From: Rhodanobacteraceae bacterium
Lineage (GTDB): Bacteria > Pseudomonadota > Gammaproteobacteria > Xanthomonadales > SZUA-5
Assembly: GCA_016717705.1 (NCBI GenBank)
Contig: JADKFD010000098.1
Span: 62,001-126,000, forward strand
DNA: 64,000 nt
Direction of reading: 5' to 3'
A program made the position numbers and the translations under genes. How positions within the stretch are numbered: position 1 is the stretch's first letter; each line of letters opens with the position of its first letter. Below, piece by piece: positions 20,443 through 30,063 of the stretch. Under the pieces are notes generated by a model. The model searched no databases. It saw nothing but the letters and a program-made list of their open reading frames with translations, and had not been told where the DNA came from.

Positions 20443-20500
20443 TGCGGTTATTCGATCAACACGCCGCAACGGCAAGACGCGGCGCCGACAGGAGATGGTG

Positions 20501-22246
20501 ATGACCACCAAGAGTTACCAGGCGCCCACCGGCATCGACTTCGACCGCGAATTCCGCGCCCAGTTGGCACAGATGACCTCCGGGCTGGCACCGACCGCGT
20601 TCACCAGCGCTTTCGCCGACTGGGCGATGCACCTGGCGCAGGCACCGGCAAAGCAGAACGAACTGCAGCAACTGGCGCTGAAACAGGCGCAGGACACCTG
20701 GACCTTCGCGTTGCGCGCGCTGTCCGGTGAACCACTGTCGCCGGCCGAGGGTTCCGCTACGCCGGCCGACCGCCGTTTCCAGGCCGACGCCTGGTCGGGC
20801 TTTCCGTTCAACGTCTACGCGCGTGCCTACCAGAACAACGTGACCTTGATGAAGGAGGCGGCGACCGACGTCAGCGGTGTCAGCGACTATCACGAGCAGT
20901 TGATCGAGTTCGCGCTGCGCATGCTGCTCGACGCCAGTTCGCCGGCCAATTACCTGGCCAGCAATCCCGAGCTTCTGGCGCTGACCAAGGATGAGCAGGG
21001 CCAGAACCTGCTGCGCGGGCTGCAGAACTGGACGGACGATGTGCAGCGCACGCTCAAGGGCGCCCCGCCCCCGGGTGCGGAGGAGTTCGAGGTCGGCAAG
21101 CAGGTGGCCGCGACCCCGGGCAAGGTGGTGCTGCGCAACGACCTGATCGAACTGATCCAGTACTCGCCGACGACGCCGGACGTGCATGCCGAGCCGATCC
21201 TGATCGTGCCGGCCTGGATCATGAAGTACTACATCCTCGACCTCAGCGCGCGCAACTCGCTGGTCAAGTACCTCGTCGACCAGGGCCACACGGTGTTCAT
21301 GATGTCGTGGAAGAACCCCGACGAAAGCGATCGCGATACCGGTATGGACGCCTACGTGGAGCAGGGTTTCATGGCCGCGCTCGACGCGGTGAGCGCCATC
21401 GTGCCGCAGCGCAAGGTGCACGCCGTGGGCTACTGCATCGGCGGCACGCTCTTGGCCATCGGCGCCGCGGTGCTCGGACGCAAGCGCGACGAGCGGCTGG
21501 CCTCGGTCACCATGTTCGCCGCGCAGACCGACTTCTCCGAGCCCGGCGAGCTGTCGTTTTTCATCAATCCGAGCCAGCTGGCGCTGCTCGAAGCCACGAT
21601 GCACCAGAAGGGCGTGCTCGAAAGCAAGCAGATGGGCGGCGCCTTCGCGCTGCTGCGCTCGCAGGACCTGGTCTGGCAGCCCCTGGTCAACAATTACATC
21701 AAGGGTCAGCGCGATCGGATGATCGACCTGATGGCGTGGAACGCCGACGGCACGCGCATGCCCTGGCGCATGCACTCCGAGTACCTGTACCGGCTGTATC
21801 TGGACAACGAGCTGGCGACCAACCGCTTCCCGGTCGCCGGCACGCTGGTGCGGCTGTCGGACATTCGGGTGCCGATGTTCCTGGTCGGCACCGAGGCCGA
21901 TCACGTCGCGCCGTGGAAGTCGGTGTACAAGACCGACAACCTGGTGCGCAGCGACGACTTCACCTTCCTGCTGACGGCTGGCGGCCACAACGCCGGAATC
22001 ATCTGCGGACCGGTCAATCCGAAGCGGCACTACCGCATGAAGACGCGGCGTCTGGCCGACCCGCACCTGGCGCCCGACGAATGGTTCGAGGAGGCGCCGC
22101 GTTCCGAGGGCGCGTGGTGGCCGGCCTGGCAGCGCTGGCTGGCCGAGCACTCCAGCGGACGCGTCAAGCCGCCGACGATGGGCGCAGCGAAGCAGGGCTA
22201 CAAGGTGCTCGACGAAGCGCCCGGCCAGTACGTGCGGCAGCGCTGA
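20501..22246 (+). CDS. phaC: Class I poly(3-hydroxyalkanoate) synthase
   Basis: This 581-residue enzyme polymerises (R)-3-hydroxyacyl-CoA into PHA at the granule surface. The lipase-like box is GYCIGG with nucleophile Cys312. Asp467 (GTEADHVAPW) and His496 (TAGGHNAG) complete the triad. The N-terminal region (about residues 1-200) and the VFMMSWKNPDESDRDTG stretch are typical of class I, as is the length near 580. The start ATG 20501 follows AGGAGA at 7 bases; ATG 20495 is in frame but overlaps the ribosome site. No phaA, phaB or phasin gene lies beside it, so this is a stand-alone phaC. It faces the OYE gene tail-to-tail. Confidence 0.95.
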   Translation: MTTKSYQAPTGIDFDREFRAQLAQMTSGLAPTAFTSAFADWAMHLAQAPAKQNELQQLALKQAQDTWTFALRALSGEPLSPAEGSATPADRRFQADAWSGFPFNVYARAYQNNVTLMKEAATDVSGVSDYHEQLIEFALRMLLDASSPANYLASNPELLALTKDEQGQNLLRGLQNWTDDVQRTLKGAPPPGAEEFEVGKQVAATPGKVVLRNDLIELIQYSPTTPDVHAEPILIVPAWIMKYYILDLSARNSLVKYLVDQGHTVFMMSWKNPDESDRDTGMDAYVEQGFMAALDAVSAIVPQRKVHAVGYCIGGTLLAIGAAVLGRKRDERLASVTMFAAQTDFSEPGELSFFINPSQLALLEATMHQKGVLESKQMGGAFALLRSQDLVWQPLVNNYIKGQRDRMIDLMAWNADGTRMPWRMHSEYLYRLYLDNELATNRFPVAGTLVRLSDIRVPMFLVGTEADHVAPWKSVYKTDNLVRSDDFTFLLTAGGHNAGIICGPVNPKRHYRMKTRRLADPHLAPDEWFEEAPRSEGAWWPAWQRWLAEHSSGRVKPPTMGAAKQGYKVLDEAPGQYVRQR

Positions 22247-22400
22247 AAGCGATACCCAAGGGCGGTCACGCCGAACCGCGCGCTTTTGGCGTGAGTCGGC
22301 AAGCCATCGCTGACGAGATCGTCGAACCGCGATGCCGGCGTCAGGTCATCGCGGGTGTTGTCTGCGAAGCCGACTCCGGCGTTTCGCAGCGCCCTGAATT

Positions 22401-23708
22401 TCACCGCCGCAGCCGCAGCGCGCGGCCAAGATCGTCCCACCAGTAGCGCAGGAAGCTGCGCAGGATCCCGCGCTTGAGATCCACCGGGCGCCCGTGGGCC
22501 AGTCTGTCCATCTGCTGGTAGTACCAACCCTGCGCGCCGAGCACGTTGATCATCTTCATCAGCAGCAGGGGGCTGGTCGGCGAGCGCCAGCCGCTTGCGG
22601 CCAGATGCAGTTGCTGTTCGAAGGCCGGCAGACGGTCGATGCGCCCTTGCAGCAATTCGCGGGCGCAGTCGGGGTGGGTGCAGAAGGGTCGCGCCAGACC
22701 GATCACATCGAGCGCGCCCGACGTCAGCGCGGCGCACATGCCCTCCCGCGAGCGGAAACCGCCGGTGACCATCAGCGGCATCCTGGCCACGGCGCGGATG
22801 GCCTCGGCGTAATCGAGGAAGTAGGCCTCGCGCACGCGCGTGCTCGGCCGCACGGCGACCGCGTCCTCGCTGCGGCCGGCGATGCCCAGCAGGCGCGGCT
22901 GCTCGTAAGTGCCGCCGGAGATCTCCAACAGATCCAGGTTTTCGCTGTTCAGCAGTTCGACCACCTTGAGACAATCGGCATGGCTGAATCCGCCCTTGCG
23001 GAAGTCGTCGGAATTGAGCTTTACCGAGACCGGGAAGGCTTGCCCCACCTTTGCGCGCACCGCGCGCACGCACTCGATCAGCAGCCGCGCACGGTTGTCG
23101 ATGGCGCCGCCCCAGCGATCTTCGCGACGGTTGGTCACCGGCGACAGGAAACTGCTGATCAGATAGCCGTGCGCGCCATGCACCTGCACGCCGGTGAAAC
23201 CGCAGTCCTGCGCGATCTTCGCCGCGGCACCGAAGCGCGCGATGATGTCGACGATCTCGCTGTCTTCAAGCGCGCGGGGTGTCTTGTAGCTGCCCAGCAT
23301 GTCGAGCGTGACCGCCGAAGGCCCGACCGGCTGGCGTGTCGCGTAGCGCGGCGACTGCCGGCCGGCGTGACTGAGCTGCATCCACAGCTGCGCGCCGTCA
23401 GCAGTGCCGGCTTGCGCCCATGCGCTCAATCGAGCCCGCGCGTCAGCGTCGACGCTGGGCGGATGGCGCACATCGATGGCGACATTGCCCGGCCGCTCGA
23501 TCACGAAGCGATCCACCATCACGTTGCCACTGATGTTGAGCCCGACGCCACCCGCGCCCCAGGCGGCATACAGACGCACATGCTCCGGCGTGGCGCGCAA
23601 CTGCGCATCGCCCAGGCCCTCGGTCATCGCGGTCTTGCACAAGCGATTGGGCAAGACCACGCCACATGGCAAGGTGTAGGGCTGGGCCAGCAGGTCGACC
23701 GGATTCAT
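22401..23708 (-). CDS. NADH:flavin oxidoreductase, Old Yellow Enzyme family
   Basis: This is a 435-residue TIM-barrel FMN enzyme. It shows the family landmarks: LPNRLCKTAMTEGL near the N-terminus, QLSHAGRQ (substrate-side His), GFTGVQVHGAHGYLISSFLSP, NRREDRWGG, and VTGGFRSREGM plus DVIGLARPFCTHP for phosphate binding. It lacks the C-terminal FeS/FAD extension of 2,4-dienoyl-CoA reductases and resembles the shorter YqjM-like and fungal-type members. It probably reduces activated C=C bonds; the natural substrate is unknown. Nine bases separate it from the PNPOx-like gene upstream on the same strand, so the two are likely co-transcribed. Confidence 0.93.
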   Translation of the reverse strand: MNPVDLLAQPYTLPCGVVLPNRLCKTAMTEGLGDAQLRATPEHVRLYAAWGAGGVGLNISGNVMVDRFVIERPGNVAIDVRHPPSVDADARARLSAWAQAGTADGAQLWMQLSHAGRQSPRYATRQPVGPSAVTLDMLGSYKTPRALEDSEIVDIIARFGAAAKIAQDCGFTGVQVHGAHGYLISSFLSPVTNRREDRWGGAIDNRARLLIECVRAVRAKVGQAFPVSVKLNSDDFRKGGFSHADCLKVVELLNSENLDLLEISGGTYEQPRLLGIAGRSEDAVAVRPSTRVREAYFLDYAEAIRAVARMPLMVTGGFRSREGMCAALTSGALDVIGLARPFCTHPDCARELLQGRIDRLPAFEQQLHLAASGWRSPTSPLLLMKMINVLGAQGWYYQQMDRLAHGRPVDLKRGILRSFLRYWWDDLGRALRLRR

Positions 23709-23717
23709 GTCGTTGCC

Positions 23718-24167
23718 TCAGGGCTCGATGGCCAGCAACTCGACCGCCTGGAACTGACTGACCACGCGATAGCAACTGACCGCCACGCGCAGCAAGGCGC
23801 AGTCCGGCGAGCTCACGAACTCAACCAGCGTCGGGTGCTTGGCGAGAAACAGCGCGAGGAACCCGGCGCGTTCGTCGTCGGGAATCGCCTGTGCGCAGCC
23901 GCACACCGAGATGGCGACGGCATGCTGATAGTCGGCTGGATCGTTGCTGCGATCGTCGATCAGGAAGGACACCGCCGAATTCAGCAGCAGGTTGGCGTGC
24001 TTCTGGGTGTCCCTCAAGGTGGCGAAGATCAGGTAGCGCAGATCCGGCGTATGCGCGAAGGCCATCAGGCTGGTGTATGGCTGCGCCTGCTGTTGCGTGG
24101 CCAGCACACCCTGCAGTTGCGCTTTGAACAGACGATCGATACGCGGGTTCAGGGTGTCGCTGTGCAT
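23718..24167 (-). CDS. Pyridoxamine 5'-phosphate oxidase-like (PNPOx-fold) protein
   Basis: This 149-residue protein, read from ATG 24167, has the split-barrel FMN-binding pattern: LQGVLATQQQAQPYTSLMAFAH, then DLRYLIFATLRDTQKHANL and VSFLIDD. Such proteins usually bind FMN, F420 or heme and often reduce or store small molecules. It is the first gene of a two-gene unit with the OYE enzyme. Extending the frame upstream runs into the inverted-repeat element at 24527, so the longer frame is not real. The precise activity cannot be told. Confidence 0.82.
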   Translation of the reverse strand: MHSDTLNPRIDRLFKAQLQGVLATQQQAQPYTSLMAFAHTPDLRYLIFATLRDTQKHANLLLNSAVSFLIDDRSNDPADYQHAVAISVCGCAQAIPDDERAGFLALFLAKHPTLVEFVSSPDCALLRVAVSCYRVVSQFQAVELLAIEP

Positions 24168-24304
24168 GCCGGTACTCCAAAGTGGGCACGCGTGCGCGCC
24201 GGGCCGGCTTGCGGTTGATTTCCGAAGTCCGCGTACTGTCGACGATACAACGCTCGCGCGTCTCGCAACCGGCCGTGCCCGCATATCCGGCGCTGGCGCA
24301 GCCT

Positions 24305-24556
24305 TCAGTGGGCTTGCTGGGAATATCCGGAAAGCTCCTGCGGCGTCTTCGCCTCGCCCGAATGCACGGTGACATCGACCTGCTCGGGCGTGATCGGATC
24401 GCGCCAGGGACTGTCGACGTCGTCGCGATAGACCCGCGTGCGCAAGGTCAGCGTGGCCTGGTTGAGCTTCTGGCCGGGCCAGTCGATCTGCGGCGCGTCG
24501 ATGACGTAGTTGAAGGACACCCATGAATTCTGGACACCCAGAAGGATTCTCGACAC
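24305..24556 (-). pseudogene. Remnant of an unidentified gene, cut by inverted-repeat element
   Basis: The frame reads SWVSFNYVIDAPQIDWPG and continues in protein-like fashion to TGA at 24305, but its first dozen codons lie inside the terminal repeat of the family-2 element (24527-24626) and nothing continues it on the far side. It looks like the C-terminal 70-odd residues of a gene whose 5' part was lost when the element arrived. No family was recognised. Confidence 0.45.
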
Positions 24557-24626
24557 GCAGAAAGTCGATGACCCTCACCGTTCCCGCCGGGAGCGGTGGG
24601 CGGGTCCAGCACTGGGTGTCCAGAAT
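24527..24626. repeat. Short inverted-repeat element (family 2), copy 2
   Basis: This 100-base element is bounded by perfect 14-base inverted repeats ATTCTGGACACCCA / TGGGTGTCCAGAAT. Its interior shares GTCGATGACCCTCACCG with the copy at 16951-17016. It separates the remnant gene on the minus strand from the RCC1-repeat gene on the plus strand. Confidence 0.85.
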
Positions 24627-24737
24627 GCCCATCCAGAATGCCCATCTCGCTGCTGACGGGAACTTCAGGCTGTGCGCTCAGTCAAGTGTTGAAAGACGAC
24701 GTCAGCAACCCTGCAATCCGATTCAACAGGAGCAACC

Positions 24738-27630
24738 TTGACTGGCCGCCAGCGCGAACATCAGCGACAACGATCAGCCAGGCAGCCCTGGCGCTGGGCC
24801 ATCGCCGTACTGCTCGCCTGGGCCCCGCTAGCTACGCTCGCGTCGCCGGTGGTCCCGCTGCAGGGCGTCACCCTGGTCAGCCAGGGCAACTTCGACCGCG
24901 GCTGCACGCAGGACGCACAGAGCAACGATTGCCAACACGGCTGCGCCTTTGTCGGCGAGCGGCTCTACTGTTGGGGCGACTATTTTGGAGCGCTCATTCC
25001 GGGTGCACCCAGTGTGACTTCGCTGGCTGAGTGGGTGCGCCGTCCCGACCGCCCGTCGGGCGATTTCGATCGTCCGGTCAGCCTGGCAGTCGACGGTCAC
25101 AGTTGCGTTGCCGATGCCGGCGGCGTCTGGTGCTGGGGCCCGAATCAAAATGGGCAATTGGGTGTCGGCGATCAGGCGCCGCGCCCGCAGCCCACGCACC
25201 TTTCGGGGCTGCCCGCAGACATCGTCCAGATCGCGCTGTCTCCGCGACATACCTGCGCGCGCAGCCGCAGCGCTGGCGTCTGGTGCTGGGGCGCCAACGA
25301 CCAGGGCCAGGCTGGGCAGCCTGCGGCGCCGCAGCAGTTGCTTCCGCAACGCGTCCCCGGACTGCCCGCGGTGGTCGACCACATCGCCCTGGGCGGCGCC
25401 CACAGTTGCGCGCTGGCCGATGCGCGTGTGTGGTGCTGGGGCGACAACGCCGTCGGGCAGCTCGGCGATGGCCTGGAAGACGACCATTCCACGGCCCAGC
25501 TGGTCAGCGGCCTGCCAGCGAACGTCAGCGAGCTCGATGCCGGTTGGCGCCACACCTGCGCGCTGATGTCCGGCGGCGACATCTGGTGCTGGGGCGAAAA
25601 CGCATCGTTGTGCGATTGGCGAGGCGCGTCGAAGGCTTGCCTGGGCCGGCGACGAGACTGCAACTGGCGACGGCGCAGAGTTGCACGCTGGTGGACGGTC
25701 GGCGCTGGTGCTGGGGCGTCCCGGACCGCTATCTGGAGTTCCGGCCCACCCAGGTGCGCGAAGTGCCACGCATCGACGGCGCGCCTCGGGACTGGTTGGA
25801 CGGCTGTTACCAGCAAGGAGAGGCGCTGACTTGCGCACGCGGGCTCCTTGGCTACCCTTACGAGCTGGAAGATGCCAGGCGCGTGCCTTCGATCCAGGGC
25901 CAGCCGGTACAGTTGGCGCTCGGCAGATTCCAGGTGTGTGCACGCTACGCAGACGGGGCGGTTGCCTGCTGGATGAACGGATCGGAAGCTGCGATCCGGA
26001 TGCCGATCCCGCCCGCCACTGACCTCGCGGTGGGCAGGCTGCATGCCTGCGCCGCCACCGCCGATGGCGTCTGGTGCTGGGGCGACAACGTCGATGGCGC
26101 ACTCGGCGACGGCACGACAGATCCGCGCGCTGGACCGGTGCGGGCGCGCTTCGGCGGCACGCGCGTAGCCGCTGGCGATGGGCACAGTTGCGCGTGGGGC
26201 CAGGACGACGGCCTCCACTGCTGGGGTCGCAACGAGAGCGGACAGGTCAGCGGAATACCGAGCTCGGCACCGGTACCCGCCGGTGCAACGCCGATGGGCA
26301 ATGTCGTGGTGGACGCGTTGGCGGTCGGCGCGCAGCACAGCTGTGCGACGCTGGCGCTGCCCGGCGGCACGGAGGAAACCCGTTGCTGGGGACGGCTGCC
26401 GTTGAACGCCATGGACCTGTCGGCCGGGGTGGTCGATTTCAGCCCACGCGTGGTGCCGGCCGGATCAGCGCTGCCGGGCGAAGGCACACCCCGTTTGCGC
26501 GCCGCCGGCTTCACCGCGTGCGTGGGCGATCGCTGTTATGGACTCAATATGCTGCCGCCCGATCGCGGCGAGGACCGCGTCGCCACCTTGTTCGAGCCGC
26601 CGACCGGTGCGTCGACGCGTGCGCTCGGTCTCGGCGGCGCGCTGGTCTGCGTGCAGGGACAGGGTACCGACGTGCGTTGCGTGCCGTTGTCCGGCCCGGT
26701 GTGCCGGTTCGATCAACACCACGGAGAGATGTATCCGGGCTGTCTGGAGGACGAAGCGCGGTTGTCGGCAGAGGCGCGCGGCTGGCGGGCGGTGGTTGGT
26801 CTGCCGGGAATCCCGCGCGGCTTGGCGGTTGGCGAACGCTTCGCGTGCGCGATCGTGGCGAGCGACGTGTGGTGCTGGGGTTTCGCGCTCCGCGTTCCCG
26901 CGGTTGCGCCTGAGCCCGTCTATCGCGCCGGCGCGATCGAACCGGCACCGACGGTGGCGGTCGCGCTCGACGCGGCGCGCGCCTGCCCCGCTTATCTGGT
27001 GTCCTCAGTCAGTCTGCTCAATCCTGACGACGCGTCCGCGGCGGGCCATTGGGGCCTCGATCTGCTGCTCGGCAATGGCAGCCGCTTGCTGCACGGCGGC
27101 CTCAATTTCGGCGGCTACGGCAGCAGTGCCGGCACCGGCGTTCCCGGCTACGCCGCGTTCTCGATCCAGAACCCGCTGGGGCCGAGTCAACGCGTCACCC
27201 TGGACCTCAGCGGCGACGGCGGCGAGTTCGTGCTGACGGTCGAAAGCACCCTGCCGCCCTCGACCATACGCACGCTGGAGCTGCGCGAACAACTGACCTT
27301 GAGCGCAACCGCACAACGGCGCACCCTGACGCTGGCGAACGGCTTCCACATCGTCGGCTTGCAACCGCTGCAGGGCACGCGTTTGTTTCTTGCCGCGATC
27401 GGCACCACCCAGCCGAACGGCGATGCCGCCGCCTTTGCCGGTGGCGCGGTGGTCGGCGGTTGGCTCGACGGCACACGCAGCGGCTTTGCCGGCATCTGTG
27501 CCGCGGACGCAAGCAACGTGCAGATCCATACCCAGGCGCGCAGCACGCGCGCGCCGCCGGCGCCGGCGACCTGCGCTTGCAAGTGCTCGAGGGTCAGACC
27601 GGCATCGAGTTATACGATAGCGCGGACTGA
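24738..27630 (+). CDS. Secreted RCC1-repeat (beta-propeller) protein with novel C-terminal domain, two frameshifts
   Basis: TTG 24738 is used as the start, five bases after ACAGGAG, giving a signal peptide (RWAIAVLLAWAPLATLAS). The body is a series of RCC1-like repeats of the form HSCA...GVWCWG.N..GQLGDG, for instance VWCWGPNQNGQLGVGD and VWCWGDNVDGALGDG, predicting a seven-bladed propeller held by Cys pairs. The C-terminal 200 residues (LLHGGLNFGGYG ... GGAVVGGWLDG) match the end of the M64 protease at 7543-11619. The frame changes near 25620 and again near 27550; after the second change it ends DLRLQVLEGQTGIELYDSAD, the counterpart of the protease's last 24 residues. Each fits one missing base. 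It is probably exported; the ligand is unknown. Confidence 0.8.
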
Positions 27631-27713
27631 CGGCCTGGTTGGCGCCACGCCGCGCACTCGCGAGACTGTCATGGTTGCGCGAAAATAGCCGCGACCCGTC
27701 TGAGGCCCCTGCC

Positions 27714-28175
27714 ATGCCCGCCATCCGCGCCACCGACCTCCCCGCCCGCACCGGCTCGCTGTACCCGGAGCCATTCCGCTCGCGCGTGCTGCCGCGCGAG
27801 AAGCGCGCGCTGGGCGATGCTTTCGGCCTGACTGCCTTTGGCGTGAACCTGACCGTGCTGCATCCGGGTGCCGAATCGTCGATGCGCCACTGGCACACCC
27901 ACGAGGAGGAACTGATCTACATCCTCGACGGCGAAGTGGTGCTGGTCACCGACGCCGGCGAGCAGGTGCTTTCCCCCGGCATGGTGGTCGGCTTCCGCGC
28001 CGGCGATCCCGATGCCCACCAGTTGGTCAATCGCAGCGACCGCCCCGCCACCTACCTCGAAGTCGGCGGCCGCGATCCGCGCGACGCGGCGAGCTATCCG
28101 GATGTGGACCTTGCGGCGCGCCAAAGCCCCGAGGGGAAATGGATCTTCCTGCACAAGGACGGCAGCGCCTACTGA
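27714..28175 (+). CDS. Cupin-domain protein
   Basis: This 153-residue cytoplasmic single-domain cupin has the metal-binding motif HWHTHEEELIYILDGE (two His and Glu) and a second motif DAHQLVN. Its closest relatives by pattern are small stress-associated cupins of proteobacteria. It starts at ATG 27714, 84 bases after the RCC1 gene ends. No operon partner is seen. The substrate is unknown. Confidence 0.88.
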   Translation: MPAIRATDLPARTGSLYPEPFRSRVLPREKRALGDAFGLTAFGVNLTVLHPGAESSMRHWHTHEEELIYILDGEVVLVTDAGEQVLSPGMVVGFRAGDPDAHQLVNRSDRPATYLEVGGRDPRDAASYPDVDLAARQSPEGKWIFLHKDGSAY

Positions 28176-28209
28176 TGCGCGATCGCGCGCGCAAAGAACC
28201 ACGCGTAGG

Positions 28210-29961
28210 TCACCGCCGACGCCGGTTCCGACCGGCTGGCGAACGCAAAGGTGGCCTGAGGTTCCCTCCTGAACAAGTTCTGCGTCCGCGACGGCTGAAG
28301 CAGTCGCCGCAAGGATGACACCGAGACATAGCCCGCGCTCTGGGCGAGGGGGTCAGACGCACTGGAGCCGTCAGCCAAAGGGTTGTGACCGATGTTGCCT
28401 GCCGCGTGGTTCCGGTCCTCGGCTTCGTAGACCGTGCTACGACCTTCGGACCGCGCTGGCGGCCAAGTGGGTCACGAAACTGTTCGAAAGTCGCCACGCT
28501 CGAGCGCCAACTCCACAATATCGGCGACCGCCGCCGCCGGAGTTCCGCGTTACGACCGCAGCGGTTCTCGCATTCATACGTCGGATACGGCGCGGAAATG
28601 CTGGACACGCCGGTTTCGTCTCGGGACACGATGTCCTTGCGTGGCTGCTCGGTCACGAATGATTCGAAATTGCGGATCACGATCTCGTTGAAGCGGATGT
28701 CGAAATCCTCCGGAAACCCGGCGCCCTGCTGCGGGAATTCGCGGATGAACAGGATCGAGGCGAGGATGCCGCAGGACACATACCAGGCGGTTGCGTTGGT
28801 GAAATTCTTGATGCTGTCGGCCAGTTCGAACTGCTTGCAGTCGAAGCCGGTCGACCACGCGCGCCCGTCCCTGGCGACGATCAGGGTGCCGACCAGGTCG
28901 CTGCCATGGTCTCCGTCGGCTTCGCTGGACACGCACACCGATGCGTACGGCGTGCCCAGTGGAATACGGATGCGGCTCATCTCGCCAATCGGGCTGCACT
29001 CGTAGATGAACTGTACTTCCGGGTGTCGCTGGTAATTGCGCAGCAGGTAATCGGCCAGCGTGTAGGTCTCCTCGTGCGCGACCACGCGCCCGTGCACCAC
29101 GTGATCGCGCAGGCGCAGATCGCGCGCCATCGCCCGCTGATACCAGACGTTGCGGACCGTCGAGCCGCGTGGCATCGAAGGATGCTCGGCCGCTTCGGTC
29201 GCGCGCGGATAGTCCACATGGGCGACCGATTCCAGGTGGAACTCGAGCACGTTCCAGGTGTTGTAGAAGACCTCCGGCGCCGGCACGAAATCGCCACGGA
29301 ACACCAGCGTGTCCTTCTCGTAGATGTAGACGCCGCTCAGGTCGGCAGCCAGCGCATCGGCCGACATGCCCCAGGTGCGCGAGGCGTCGGCCAGCGCCTT
29401 CTTGAAGTAGTGGTTGACCATGCCGATGTTGGCACCATTGCCGATCAGACAGGTTGTCTGCGCCGGCTCGGCCGGCAAGGCCCTTGCGCGGATGTAGTCG
29501 ACGACCGGCTCGACGAAATGGCGCAGGATGCCGTGGATGTTGCGGTAATGGTTGGTCTTCGCCAGTGTCTGCTCCTTCCACAGATCGCAGACCGTATTGG
29601 TGTAGTGCCGGCCGTTGTCGAGGCACCAGCGCAACAGGTCGGCGGTATTCACCTCGACACAGGTCTCGACCACGATCGAGCCCGTCGACGTGAATCGGGC
29701 GAGGACCTCGGCGTAATTCTCCGAGTGCATGCGCAAGTGTTCGAATGACCAGCGATTGCTCACGTTCGGAAACTCGCTGGCGAGCGATCGGCGTCCATCC
29801 GCGATCACCGATGCATTGTGATCGATGATGGTCCCGGTCACCTGGGCGAAGTGCTTCTGCAGACCCGCCAGCACGCCCTTGCCGACCACGCCAAAACCGA
29901 TGATCAGGACGTGCAGCGGCCTGCGGTTGGAGTTCTCGAGTGCCGTTTCAAATGTGGTCAT
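28210..29961 (-). CDS. hss: Homospermidine synthase-like protein (saccharopine dehydrogenase fold)
   Basis: The first 465 residues match bacterial homospermidine synthase (Hss): the Rossmann NAD site HVLIIGFGVVGKGVL, then TIIDHN, VETCVEVNTADLL, GNGANIGMVNHYFKKAL and WNVLEFHLESVAHVDYP. The enzyme joins aminobutyl groups from putrescine (and spermidine) in an NAD-dependent exchange to make homospermidine. Family members are about 470-480 residues long; this frame continues to 583, and the extra 118 residues are Arg/Ser-rich and read straight through dispersed repeats A and B, so the true stop was probably lost by a small indel near 28560. The start ATG 29961 follows GAGAA. It is 102 bases downstream of the double spermidine-synthase gene on the same strand and likely in its operon. 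Confidence 0.82.
   Translation of the reverse strand: MTTFETALENSNRRPLHVLIIGFGVVGKGVLAGLQKHFAQVTGTIIDHNASVIADGRRSLASEFPNVSNRWSFEHLRMHSENYAEVLARFTSTGSIVVETCVEVNTADLLRWCLDNGRHYTNTVCDLWKEQTLAKTNHYRNIHGILRHFVEPVVDYIRARALPAEPAQTTCLIGNGANIGMVNHYFKKALADASRTWGMSADALAADLSGVYIYEKDTLVFRGDFVPAPEVFYNTWNVLEFHLESVAHVDYPRATEAAEHPSMPRGSTVRNVWYQRAMARDLRLRDHVVHGRVVAHEETYTLADYLLRNYQRHPEVQFIYECSPIGEMSRIRIPLGTPYASVCVSSEADGDHGSDLVGTLIVARDGRAWSTGFDCKQFELADSIKNFTNATAWYVSCGILASILFIREFPQQGAGFPEDFDIRFNEIVIRNFESFVTEQPRKDIVSRDETGVSSISAPYPTYECENRCGRNAELRRRRSPILWSWRSSVATFEQFRDPLGRQRGPKVVARSTKPRTGTTRQATSVTTLWLTAPVRLTPSPRARAMSRCHPCGDCFSRRGRRTCSGGNLRPPLRSPAGRNRRRR
28259..28475. repeat. Dispersed repeats A (28424-28475) and B (28259-28284)
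   Basis: Repeat A contains GCTACGACCTTCGGACCGCG and ends in GTGGGTCAC; the same unit is at 40766-40820 in the same orientation. Repeat B (GTTCCCTCCTGAACAAGTTC and flank) recurs in reverse at 40830-40855. Both lie where the homospermidine synthase frame has run past its family length. The rest of 28176-28560 shows nothing recognisable. Confidence 0.7.
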
Positions 29962-30063
29962 GGGAGTTCTCGTAGGTCAGATCGAAACAGGCCCGGACCC
30001 ACGGAAGTTCCGCGGTCCCGTTCTCGCCGCGCAGCACGTCCAGTAATCGGCCCAGGCGACGAC

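Noticed and set aside
22494..24218. A 574-codon plus-strand open frame
   Set aside because: It is the antisense of the OYE and PNPOx-like genes, whose conserved motifs lie on the minus strand.
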